NCBI GenBank assembly: GCA_046346665.1
Contig: JAXMHQ010000022.1
Coordinates: 1-64,000, forward strand
Reading direction: 5' to 3'
Origin: JAXMHQ01 sp046346665
GTDB lineage: Bacteria > Verrucomicrobiota > Verrucomicrobiia > Limisphaerales > JAXMHQ01
Length of the DNA stretch: 64,000 bases
In this document: in pieces, positions 7,840-16,207 of the stretch
Numbering within the stretch: the stretch's first letter is position 1
How the letters are laid out: each line of letters opens with the position of its first letter
Made by a program: the position numbers and the translations under genes
The notes under the pieces: model-generated
Database searches by the model: none
Told to the model about the DNA's origin: nothing
Seen by the model: only the letters and a program-made list of their open reading frames with translations

Positions 7840-8265
7840 CTAAGGCTTCGGCGCTTCCTTCGTAAACGCGTTCACCATCTTGATGTGCGCCGCCTTCGCG
7901 GCGTCCATCACCTTGATGATCTGGCCGAACGGCGCGTCCTTGTCGGCGCTGATCGCCACCTTCAATTCCGGCTCCTTCTCCGAGCGCGACTTCAGTTCGC
8001 TCTGCAGCCGGTCGTCCGTCACGGGCAGCGCCTCCGTCCCCAGCCGCAGCGCGCCTTTGGAATCGATGCTGATGATCAGCGGCGCGGATTCCTCGGGGGA
8101 CGTTTTCTGGGACTGGGTGGATTCCGGGAGGGCGAGCCGCAGGGCCGGCTGCTGACGGAACGTGGTGGTGACCATCAGGAAAATCAGCATGACGATCAGC
8201 ACGTCGATCAGGGCGACGATGATGATCGCGGGCGTTTGCTTGCGTTTGCGGACGAGGAAACGCAT
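7840..8265 (-). CDS. exbD: Biopolymer transport protein ExbD/TolR family
   Basis: 141 aa. One N-terminal membrane segment (about residues 16-38) carries the conserved proton-pathway Asp in VALIDVLIVMLIFLM. It is followed by the periplasmic ExbD/TolR fold (LRLGTEALPVTDDRLQSEL ... VAISADKDAPFGQIIKVMDAAKAAHI). It partners ExbB to couple the proton motive force to an energy transducer. Its start is three bases after the exbB stop, so the two are translationally linked. Confidence 0.92.
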   Translation of the reverse strand: MRFLVRKRKQTPAIIIVALIDVLIVMLIFLMVTTTFRQQPALRLALPESTQSQKTSPEESAPLIISIDSKGALRLGTEALPVTDDRLQSELKSRSEKEPELKVAISADKDAPFGQIIKVMDAAKAAHIKMVNAFTKEAPKP

Positions 8266-8268
8266 GGG

Positions 8269-8886
8269 TCAGGCGGATCGGCCGGGGCCGCCGGAGGGGC
8301 CGGCGGACCGGTATTGGCGGCGGACGAATTCGTCGCAGAGCGTTTCCATTTCGGCGGCGAGCAGCTCGACTTTCTTGTTGTAATAACTCCAGAAAATCAG
8401 CGAGGGAATGGCGATCAACAGGCCCCAGAGGGTCGCGTTGAGGATGACGGCGATGTCGTGCGCGAGTTTGCCGGCGTCGGTCAGGCCGGTTTTGCCGACT
8501 TCGCCGAAGGCGGACATCATGCCGGCGATGGTGCCGACGAGGCCCAGCAGCGGGGCGATGCCGACGATGATTTCGAGGACGACGAGTCCGCGTTCGAGTT
8601 TGACGATTTCGTGCCGGGCGCGGGTCTGGAGGGCGTCGACATTTTCCGACTGGGGCCAGTCGAGGTGATCGGCGGCGAGGATCAGCAGCCGGCTGAGGGG
8701 GGACGGGTGCTGCTCGCAGGCGCGCCGGAGCATGGGGACGTCCTGCCGATTCTGGCAGGTGGACGCGGCGCTTTCGACGGCCGGGGGCAGCGCCTTGCGC
8801 CACCGCAGCGCCCAGGCGCGCTCGACAATGAAGGTCACCATCACCACCGAGGTGATGCCCAGCAAAATATAAACAACAAATTCCAT
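8269..8886 (-). CDS. exbB: MotA/TolQ/ExbB proton channel family protein
   Basis: 205 aa with three predicted membrane segments: about 3-20, 105-125 and 145-170. The TolQ/ExbB signature GIAPLLGLVGTIAGMMSAF and the third-helix stretch ALWGLLIAIPSLIFWSYY are intact. It works with ExbD and the TonB-like protein encoded just upstream. The gap from that gene is 24 bp, so tonB-exbB-exbD form one operon. Confidence 0.92.
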   Translation of the reverse strand: MEFVVYILLGITSVVMVTFIVERAWALRWRKALPPAVESAASTCQNRQDVPMLRRACEQHPSPLSRLLILAADHLDWPQSENVDALQTRARHEIVKLERGLVVLEIIVGIAPLLGLVGTIAGMMSAFGEVGKTGLTDAGKLAHDIAVILNATLWGLLIAIPSLIFWSYYNKKVELLAAEMETLCDEFVRRQYRSAGPSGGPGRSA

Positions 8887-8910
8887 GTTCAGTCCGTTCG
8901 CAGCCGCCGG

Positions 8911-9894
8911 TCAGTTATAAAAGAACGTGAAGGTCACGTCGCGATAATCCTTGCCGATTTCCATGCGCATTTCGCGCGGCCATTTGTCGAACGGCGCCGG
9001 ATCCAGCACGGCCTTTTCGCATAACGTCGTCAGCACGTCCCCCACGTCGGTTTCCAGGACCTTCATATCGGAGATCCGGCCGTCGTAGTGCAAGCGAAAT
9101 TGCAGCCGGACGCGCCCGTGCCGGTAACCCGCGTAGCTCATGCTGTCGAGCAAATCGTCCCAACGACTCGACACCGCGTTGATGAACTCGGCGTCGTAGG
9201 CCCCGAATGTCGTGGAGCGCGCGTCGACCGACGACAATTGCAGCCGGTGATTCACACCGCCCTCCTGTTTCATGGCTTCGCCGGCGGTCTTGGTCCGGTT
9301 CTGTCGCATCTTCGCCTCCGCCACGGTCCGCGGGCGGGGTTCGTCCGTGTTGCCCGTGTCCGGGCGCAGATTCGGATCGGGCCGCGCCATGGCGATGTCC
9401 CCCGCCGACTCCGGCATGGCGGGCTTGGGTTTCTCCACCGGCTTGGGCGGATTCAGGGCGCTGAAATCGGGCTGCAATTTGTCGTAAGGCGACCGCGGGG
9501 TGTCTTCCGTCTTGGGCACGTGCTCCTGCTTCCCCTCGATCTTCGGCACGTCCGACGGCTTGTCGATGTCGGGGTTCGACGCGACGGAATTGCGGCTGGA
9601 ATAATACTTGGCGTCCTTGGGCGCCTCGGTGACGGACTTGGCCGGGTCGACGTTGATGAAAACGAGGGGCGCCTCCTGCGGTGGTCGCGGCGGCTGCTTG
9701 GGGAGCGTGGCGAGCTGGACGACGTGCTGCAGCCATTTTGGCAGCAAGGCCAGCCGCCACCAGTCGTACTTTTTTCCCAGCTCATAACCGCCGTAAATCG
9801 CCAGGTGCAGCGCGATCGAAATCGCAAAAGCCCACGCCAGCCTCGTCATCTCGAGGCTGCTCGGTCGCAGCGATTCCGTCCGGCTCGGAGTCAT
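8911..9894 (-). CDS. TonB-like energy transducer
   Basis: 327 aa. A short cytoplasmic stretch precedes one membrane anchor (LAWAFAISIALHLAIYGGYEL, about residues 18-38). A long Pro/Lys-rich periplasmic spacer (about 65-190) has PPKPVEKPKPAMP. A C-terminal domain (about 240-327; VRLQFRLHYDGRISDMKVLETD) matches the TonB C-terminal fold pattern. It presumably transmits force from ExbBD to an outer-membrane receptor. No TonB-dependent receptor lies in the window. A second ATG at residue 16 is a possible alternative start. Confidence 0.8.
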   Translation of the reverse strand: MTPSRTESLRPSSLEMTRLAWAFAISIALHLAIYGGYELGKKYDWWRLALLPKWLQHVVQLATLPKQPPRPPQEAPLVFINVDPAKSVTEAPKDAKYYSSRNSVASNPDIDKPSDVPKIEGKQEHVPKTEDTPRSPYDKLQPDFSALNPPKPVEKPKPAMPESAGDIAMARPDPNLRPDTGNTDEPRPRTVAEAKMRQNRTKTAGEAMKQEGGVNHRLQLSSVDARSTTFGAYDAEFINAVSSRWDDLLDSMSYAGYRHGRVRLQFRLHYDGRISDMKVLETDVGDVLTTLCEKAVLDPAPFDKWPREMRMEIGKDYRDVTFTFFYN

Positions 9895-9951
9895 TCCATC
9901 CTAGCTTGCCGCAGGCCCCGTGCCGGGGCAACTGGCAAAGCAAGGCAACAG

Positions 9952-10062
9952 GCGGGAGGGACGGCGTCTCGCCGTCCCCAACTGAGTCGTTTCTTCACGC
10001 CCGATTCCTTTCGCCTGTTCAATCGAAGGTTTGGGCCGGCGAGGACGCCGGCCCTCCCGGGT
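9952..10062. repeat. Pair of REP-like hairpins downstream of the macroglobulin gene
   Basis: GGCGGGAGGGACGGCGTCTCGCCGTCCCC (9952-9980) and GGGCCGGCGAGGACGCCGGCCCTCCCGG (10034-10061) face each other across about 50 bp. They fill the gap between the macroglobulin stop and the tonB start. They may end or process the macroglobulin transcript. Confidence 0.75.
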
Positions 10063-13000
10063 CATTCATCAACCCGGATTCGCAGTTCGGCGCTGTTGCC
10101 GCGGATTTCGGGCACGTACATCGCCTGGCCCACGGCGGGCAGCGCGTGATAGGTGCCCGGCGTCTCGGCCCGCAGTTCATAGTGAATCTCCCAGATGCCC
10201 TCCGGCAGCCTGTCGAGAAACAGGGCGACCTTGCGATCGCGCAATTCCCGGTACACCCACCGGGTCCGGCCCGTGAAATCGCTGTCGGGCCTGCGTTCCC
10301 ACGTGGCTGCCGTCGCCGCCGCCGGGCGCGCGTTGGCCAGGTCGCGGCGCAACTCGCGGGCGTCGAGGTTCTCGCCGCTGCGCAACTCCACCGCCTCCAG
10401 CCCCGCCGGCTTCAGATCCTCGATCATCAGGTATTCGTAATTGTTCTTCGATTCAAGTGTCAGCACGGTTTCCACCCGCTCGCCGCTCCGCACTTCCTGT
10501 CCGTCCTCCAGCGGCACGCGGTCGTAGACATAACCCTTCAGCAGCGTGGGCCGGCCGACCAGTTTGAAATACTGGCGCCGCACAAACAGCTCGTTGCCCG
10601 CCGCGGTGATGGGTTCCTCGGTGCTGAAGAAACGCGCCTCGGCGGAGACATACAATCCCGGGACCGTCTTTCCGCCGGACCGCGCCTTGACCTCGATGAC
10701 GTTGTGCTCGCGGACGAGCGCGGGGTCGATCGTGACGCGCGACGGCGCGTTGAAAACGTCGGCGCCCGCGACGTGCCGCTTCGCGACGGATTTTCCGTTC
10801 ACGATCAGTTCGTAGTCGACGTCCGATTTCAGTTCGCCGCTGGCGCGCAGGTAATCGTTCAGGGCGAGAACCACGATGGCGGTGTCGCGCGTGCTGTTCC
10901 ACTGGGCGCCGCGGCGGTTCTTGAGGAGCCAGTTCGTCACCGGCTCGACGAGCGCATTCGTGGGATCGATCGCCACCAGCGCCTGCAGGGCGAACGCGGT
11001 TGCCTCGACCCCGCCTTCGGACCAGCGCCACCAGAGGCCGTCTTCGCCCCAGTGCGCGGTTTCCATGAGGGTTGCAGGTTGCGGGTTGCGGGTTGCAGGT
11101 TGGAGGACCGAGGCATCAGGGCGTGTGTCGCGGATGACGCCGTTTTCCAGGTTTTGGACCAGGATTTTTGCCTTGTCGTCGTAATGGAACCCGTGCGCGG
11201 CGAGCGCGAGCAGGGCGCGCGTGTAGGCGTTCAGCGAATCGCGCCGGTTCCAGACGTTCGTGAAGGCTTTCGATTGAAACGCGCTGGGCGCCTGGTGGCG
11301 GAGATTGTCATAGGCCGCCAGCGCGTGCAGCATGAACGCCTGCATGTCCGGCGCGTCCTCCTCTTCGACGAGCGTCTTGTCCAGGAACGCCGCGCCGCGA
11401 TCCAACAAATCGCCGCGCACGCCCAATCCCGCGTCGGACGCAAGCGACAAGCCCCACACGACATAAGCCGTCATCCAATGATCGCTGTCCCCTTCCTTCC
11501 ACCAGCCCCAGCCGCCGTCGCTGTGCTGGAAATCGTAGAGCCGATCCAGGCTCTCCTGCGTGATCCGATCGATCTCGGCCAGGTCATGTTTCCCCTTCGG
11601 ATGCGTCGTCTGGGCGGACCCGGGCTCGATCCCGCCGAACGCATGATTCATCACGTCCTGGGCGTCGAGTCCGAGATTGCTCAACGTGCGCGTCGCAATC
11701 ACCGTCGGCAGGAAGCGGCTCATGGTTTGTTCGGTGCAGCCGTAGGGGTAATCCACCAGGTACGGCAGCGCGTCGAGCATGGTGACCGCGAGGCTCGGCG
11801 TGATCTGCACAGTCAAGGAGGTCGAACCCGGCTTGCGCGCGGCGGGCAGTTCCAGCAGGAACGTCGATTCCGGCCCGCGGGTCTTGCCGGAGACGGCCAT
11901 GAGCTTGTCCAGGCCGTGTTCGTAGATCGTGAACGATTTTTCCATCGCATCCGAGTACTTGCCGCCGCGGCCGGTCACCTTGAGTTTCACCTCGCCGGCG
12001 GTCCGCGCCTGGACGTTCCAATCCGCGCGCGCCTGCCCGTTGGCCGGGACATGCAGCACGGGAGTTTGTCCCACGGTCAACTCCAGGCCGCCCGCGATCT
12101 CCAGGGACGGCTTCACATCAAACGGCTGGTCGGTGTTGTTGTTGACCACGGCCGAAAGCGTGATGAGATCGCCCACGACGAAAAACCGCGGGCACTCGAG
12201 CCGGACGATGAGCGGCTGGCGGGTGCGGCAATTGGTCTCCGCGAAACCGAACCGGTTGCCATCGGCCACCGCCCGCGCCGTCGCGCGCCACGCGGTCAGT
12301 GAATCGGGATATTGAATCTTCACGGACGCCTTCCCGTCGGGGCCGGTCACCACGTCGGGTTTCCAGAGAGCCGTCGCCCGGAAATCGGTGCGCACCTGGA
12401 CCGCCGCTTCCGATTCCTCCTCGCCGGCGGCGTTGGCGGGCGCCGCCTGCACGGCATCGACGGCGAGACTTTGAGCTGTTGCCGACATGGGAGTGACTGC
12501 CGCGGGCTCATTCAGCATCGCGCGGCCGGTCATGCCGCGTGTTTTTGCCATGAATGCACCGCCACCCCCGCTTCCGCCGAAGGCGTAACGCAATTCGGAT
12601 TTATCGTCGAAATCCTCTCTGCGTGCATTCTGCCAGCGGTCGGCTTCCCCGCTCTCCACATGCCGCTCGTCGCGCAGACCCAGTTGCTTGTCAAACAACA
12701 GCCGGCGATAGGCGCGCTGGTTCATCGTGCTGGCCGTCTGCACCAGGAGCGGGCGAAGCTGGCCGAAAAAGAACCGGCGCGGATCGCCTGCGTAATCGGA
12801 CTGGATGTAATACACCGAGTCATCCACCACGCCGAGCGCGACCTCGGCGGAAACCGGTTTGCCCGAATCGTCCCGCGTCGTCACGGTCCACATCCCCTCC
12901 TGCCGCGGTTCATACGCGGCTCGATCCGGCTGCAAATCCACCGTGAGAAAATTCCGCGTCGGCGGAACCACCAGCGCGACCGCGTCGGACTGGATTTGCT

Positions 13001-16000
13001 GGTCGGCGACCTGGAGCGCGCTGAGCGTGATGTTGGGGACATGCTTCTCCTCGATGGGCACCTCGATCAGTTTGACGGTCCCGTCGAAATGAACGAGCTG
13101 CCAGTTGTAAAGCTCCGTGCCTTCGATGCAAAACAGCGCATACCGGTTGGCCGCCGGCGACACCAGCATCACGGGCGCCTTCTGCCCGACGCGGAACGTG
13201 TCCTGGTCGGCAATGATCTGGATCCCGTCATGCCGGTAACCCAGCTCGGTCGCGCGGTTGTCGGCGACCCAAACCGTGGTCGACGCGCTGATTTGTTCCG
13301 GGAACAGGTCGCCGGGCTGCGCGTCGCGGCTGGACCAGGTGATGGAATAATAACCCTGCTTAGGCGCGGTGAAGGTCATTTCGGCGATGCCGTTGGTGCC
13401 GGTCTTCAGTGTTCGCTGCAGGACGTCCTCGTGCTCGTAACCGCGAAACACGAGCCTCCATTCCCGTTGATCCGGCCGTTCCGGCCGCGGAGGCCAGATC
13501 GACGCGCCCGCACGGAGTTTTTCCAGTTCGCGGCCCTTTACCTCGCGGCCGTCCGGCGCGCGCCAGATTTCATACCAGTAATCCCGCGTAACCTTCACCG
13601 TTCCTTCCGTCACCACCGGCTGCTCGTTTGGATCGAGCGCTTTTACCTCGATTTTGACCCGGTCCTGCGGCCGGAAAAGCTGGTGATCGGGCCGCAGGTG
13701 GACCTGGTAACGCTGGCGCGTGACGCGCACCATTCCGACGCCCGCGATTTCGCGCCGGCTGGAGTCGGTGACGCGGGCTTCGATGCGGTATTGCAGGTCC
13801 TGCCCATCGCCCGCGGGCGTTTCGATGCGGACCGTCGCGCGGCCGAAGGCATCCGTCTTGAGCGTCTCGCGCTTCACGACCTGGTCGCCGTAGGATCGTT
13901 CGAACCGGCTGGCGTCCTGGTAAAGCCACGGGTATTCGCGGTTTTCAGTCCAGGTCTGCCACCAGGGAGATTGATGAACCAGGACCTCCACCGTCGCGTC
14001 GGATACCGGGCCGCCGAAGTAATAGTCGGCCTGGATCACCGCTTCCACCGTGTCGCCGAGCCGGAACGATTTTTTCCGGACCAACCCGCCGGGGCCGGTT
14101 TCTTCGGGCGTGGTGACGGTGACTTTGAATTCCGGCAGCTTGTATTCCTCGAGCCGGAACAGCGTGGCGGTGCCGACGGGCGACCGTGCGAGATCGGTCC
14201 AGAACGTCGCGCGATATTCCCCGAGCGGCAGGTCGCCGGTCAGCGGCAACGTTCCCCAGGCGCTGCCCAGGGCGTTAAGCTGAACCTTGTCCGACTTGAC
14301 CTTCGCGCCGCGCGGATCGGTGATTTCGTAATTGAGCGTTTGATCGGACGGAGTGGAGTAAGCCGCGCCATCGGAACGGCGCGCCGTGAATTTCCACTGC
14401 ACGGTTTCGCCGGGCCGGTAAGCCGGGCGATCGGTGTACGCGTAGACCCGCCAGTTGTCGATTCCCTGCCCCGACCACGGCTGGCCGGCAAGGCTGAACG
14501 ACTGCCGATCGCCGTGAAGTGCGCTCGCAAAAATCTGCGCGCCGCGACCGTCGGATTCCAATTCAAACACCGCCAGCCCGTTCGTGTCCGCGGAACTCTC
14601 AAAGGACCGCGAATGCCAGCGATCGCGATCCGCCCACGTCTGGCGCAGCACCACGCGGGCCTCGGGCAGCGGCGATCCGTCGAGGGCGTTGCAGACATAG
14701 ACCAGCGCCTGGCGGCCCGAGGTTTTCAGCACCAGGACGGCATCGGTCACAAGCACGATGTCCCGCGCGCGCCGGCCGTTCGCCGACGCTTCCAGCACAT
14801 AGGCGCCGGGCTTGAGCTTCGATTCCAGCCGCGGCGCGTCGTCACCCGGACGATAGGGATCGAACGAATTGGTCTCCACCAACCCTTCGGCATTCGTGAC
14901 AATCTCAAAGCCGCGCGGCGCATATGTCCAGGTTTGCACGGGCTGTTTGGAGGCGAGGTTGATGGATTGCAGCCAGTCGGGCCGGTTGCGGGATCCGTCC
15001 TCGAGCCGCACGTCCCGGTTGAGATCGACCGGGTAAAGCGCAAGGCTGATTTGTTTCACATTGCGCCAGGCGAGCTGGTATTGGATTTCGGATCCGGGCA
15101 GGAAGATGTTGGGAACGGAGAGGCTGAGCTGGGGTTCGGTGATGTTGCGGATCTGGGCCTGGGCCTGTTCCCAGTAACGCGTTTCGCCTTTCTTGAACTC
15201 CGTGACCAGGCGACGGAACAGTTCGAGCGCCTTGGCGTAATCGGGTTCGTTCCGGAAATTTCCAATCGCATTCAGCGGCACCACGCGGCCCTGGTTGAGC
15301 ATCCATTCGCCATATTGATACAGGGCGTCGTCATACCAGTCCGAACCTTTGCCAGCGGCAAGCGCCGCTTCAAACTCGGCCGGCACCCGGGCGCGCTGGA
15401 CCCAGTTCCCGCCCTGGTACCGCAATCCCATCGCCAACAGATAATGCGCGTGCGCCGCGTCCTCCTTGGTCGGCGCGATCTTCACCGCGTTTTCCAGCAC
15501 CGGCAGCGGAACCCCATTGCCCCAGTAACCGTATCCGATGGGCGCCCACGGCGGACGGCTCATGCGCCACACAATCGCGAGGTAACGGGCGCGCGCCGCC
15601 TCGATGTCCGGCGCCCCCGCCCACCAGTCCAGCGCCAACTGGTAATGCGACAGCGCCTGGTTGAAATCGTTGCTCTCGCGACGCGTCCAGAAATAATCGC
15701 CCAGCGATTCCTCAACCTCCGCCCAGACCCGGTCCTGGTCCTGCTCGCGGTCCGTGTCCCGCACCATGGCGTTCAAATCCGCGCGCGCCTTGTCGAGAAC
15801 GGTTGTGTCGGACCGATCGCTCGCCGCCGCGGATCGCCAGGCGGTGTCGGCCAGCCGGAATTCCACCCAGCGCCGATCGGCTGCCGGCAGGTTGGTCACG
15901 TCGAGGGTGCGGTACAATTCATTGGCGCGGGCGAAGGATTTTTCGGCATAAGCGCGCTCGGCCTCGGTGCGAACCGACTGGAAATCCGGGGCGGCGACCG

Positions 16001-16049
16001 CAAGGAAGGCAAACAGCAGCGGCGAGGCGATCAACGACAGTAGTTTCAT
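10062..16049 (-). CDS. Bacterial alpha-2-macroglobulin family protein with thioester
   Basis: 1995 aa from the ATG at 16049, which has an AGGAG ribosome site 8 nt upstream. A type I signal peptide (MKLLSLIASPLLFAFLAVAAP) lacks a lipobox Cys. Residues about 20-330 look helical and TPR-like. They are followed by macroglobulin beta domains (YAYTDRPAYRPGETVQWKFTARR is the MG3/MG4-type signature), the alpha-2-macroglobulin region (LTAWRATARAVADGNRFG), then the thioester motif YGCTEQ with Cys1438, and an alpha/alpha-toroid (DGGWGWWKEGDSDHWMTAYV). Such proteins trap proteases in the periplasm. The usual partner PBP1C gene is absent. A GTTGCAGGTTGCGGGTTG repeat is inserted in frame at 11070-11103. 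Confidence 0.92.
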   Translation of the reverse strand: MKLLSLIASPLLFAFLAVAAPDFQSVRTEAERAYAEKSFARANELYRTLDVTNLPAADRRWVEFRLADTAWRSAAASDRSDTTVLDKARADLNAMVRDTDREQDQDRVWAEVEESLGDYFWTRRESNDFNQALSHYQLALDWWAGAPDIEAARARYLAIVWRMSRPPWAPIGYGYWGNGVPLPVLENAVKIAPTKEDAAHAHYLLAMGLRYQGGNWVQRARVPAEFEAALAAGKGSDWYDDALYQYGEWMLNQGRVVPLNAIGNFRNEPDYAKALELFRRLVTEFKKGETRYWEQAQAQIRNITEPQLSLSVPNIFLPGSEIQYQLAWRNVKQISLALYPVDLNRDVRLEDGSRNRPDWLQSINLASKQPVQTWTYAPRGFEIVTNAEGLVETNSFDPYRPGDDAPRLESKLKPGAYVLEASANGRRARDIVLVTDAVLVLKTSGRQALVYVCNALDGSPLPEARVVLRQTWADRDRWHSRSFESSADTNGLAVFELESDGRGAQIFASALHGDRQSFSLAGQPWSGQGIDNWRVYAYTDRPAYRPGETVQWKFTARRSDGAAYSTPSDQTLNYEITDPRGAKVKSDKVQLNALGSAWGTLPLTGDLPLGEYRATFWTDLARSPVGTATLFRLEEYKLPEFKVTVTTPEETGPGGLVRKKSFRLGDTVEAVIQADYYFGGPVSDATVEVLVHQSPWWQTWTENREYPWLYQDASRFERSYGDQVVKRETLKTDAFGRATVRIETPAGDGQDLQYRIEARVTDSSRREIAGVGMVRVTRQRYQVHLRPDHQLFRPQDRVKIEVKALDPNEQPVVTEGTVKVTRDYWYEIWRAPDGREVKGRELEKLRAGASIWPPRPERPDQREWRLVFRGYEHEDVLQRTLKTGTNGIAEMTFTAPKQGYYSITWSSRDAQPGDLFPEQISASTTVWVADNRATELGYRHDGIQIIADQDTFRVGQKAPVMLVSPAANRYALFCIEGTELYNWQLVHFDGTVKLIEVPIEEKHVPNITLSALQVADQQIQSDAVALVVPPTRNFLTVDLQPDRAAYEPRQEGMWTVTTRDDSGKPVSAEVALGVVDDSVYYIQSDYAGDPRRFFFGQLRPLLVQTASTMNQRAYRRLLFDKQLGLRDERHVESGEADRWQNARREDFDDKSELRYAFGGSGGGGAFMAKTRGMTGRAMLNEPAAVTPMSATAQSLAVDAVQAAPANAAGEEESEAAVQVRTDFRATALWKPDVVTGPDGKASVKIQYPDSLTAWRATARAVADGNRFGFAETNCRTRQPLIVRLECPRFFVVGDLITLSAVVNNNTDQPFDVKPSLEIAGGLELTVGQTPVLHVPANGQARADWNVQARTAGEVKLKVTGRGGKYSDAMEKSFTIYEHGLDKLMAVSGKTRGPESTFLLELPAARKPGSTSLTVQITPSLAVTMLDALPYLVDYPYGCTEQTMSRFLPTVIATRTLSNLGLDAQDVMNHAFGGIEPGSAQTTHPKGKHDLAEIDRITQESLDRLYDFQHSDGGWGWWKEGDSDHWMTAYVVWGLSLASDAGLGVRGDLLDRGAAFLDKTLVEEEDAPDMQAFMLHALAAYDNLRHQAPSAFQSKAFTNVWNRRDSLNAYTRALLALAAHGFHYDDKAKILVQNLENGVIRDTRPDASVLQPATRNPQPATLMETAHWGEDGLWWRWSEGGVEATAFALQALVAIDPTNALVEPVTNWLLKNRRGAQWNSTRDTAIVVLALNDYLRASGELKSDVDYELIVNGKSVAKRHVAGADVFNAPSRVTIDPALVREHNVIEVKARSGGKTVPGLYVSAEARFFSTEEPITAAGNELFVRRQYFKLVGRPTLLKGYVYDRVPLEDGQEVRSGERVETVLTLESKNNYEYLMIEDLKPAGLEAVELRSGENLDARELRRDLANARPAAATAATWERRPDSDFTGRTRWVYRELRDRKVALFLDRLPEGIWEIHYELRAETPGTYHALPAVGQAMYVPEIRGNSAELRIRVDE
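11070..11103. repeat. In-frame GGTTGCAGGTTGCGGGTTGC repeat within the macroglobulin gene
   Basis: Three GTTGCRGGTTGCGG-like units encode VLQPATRNPQPATL in a loop of the alpha/alpha-toroid region. The same repeat type lies between asd and exbD (7685-7711). Confidence 0.75.
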
Positions 16050-16126
16050 AGTTTCGCTCCTGTTGGACGGTGCACGGGCCAAAATGCTCCGGGCAATCGG
16101 CGCTGGCGAGAAGAAACGATTTCAAC

Positions 16127-16206
16127 GGGAGGGCCGGCGTCCCCGCGGGCCCCATCTTGACGGATTGAATTTGGTTTTGGGACGGCGAGGACGCCGTCCC
16201 TCCCGA
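16127..16206. repeat. REP-like hairpin pair between the macroglobulin and glycosyltransferase genes
   Basis: GGGAGGGCCGGCGTCCCCGCGGGCCC (about 16129-16154) and GGGACGGCGAGGACGCCGTCCCTCCCG (about 16180-16206) form two GC hairpins. They belong to the family at 5293, 9952, 34430 and 37246. Confidence 0.75.
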
Positions 16207-16207
16207 A

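Noticed and set aside
12312..16043. Long open frame (about 1240 codons) on the plus strand opposite the macroglobulin gene
   Set aside because: Composition is Arg/His/Gly-rich with no domains. It is an antisense shadow produced by high GC content opposite a clearly coding gene; the same holds for 9681-12302, 49778-52402, 53375-55930 and 55902-57761.
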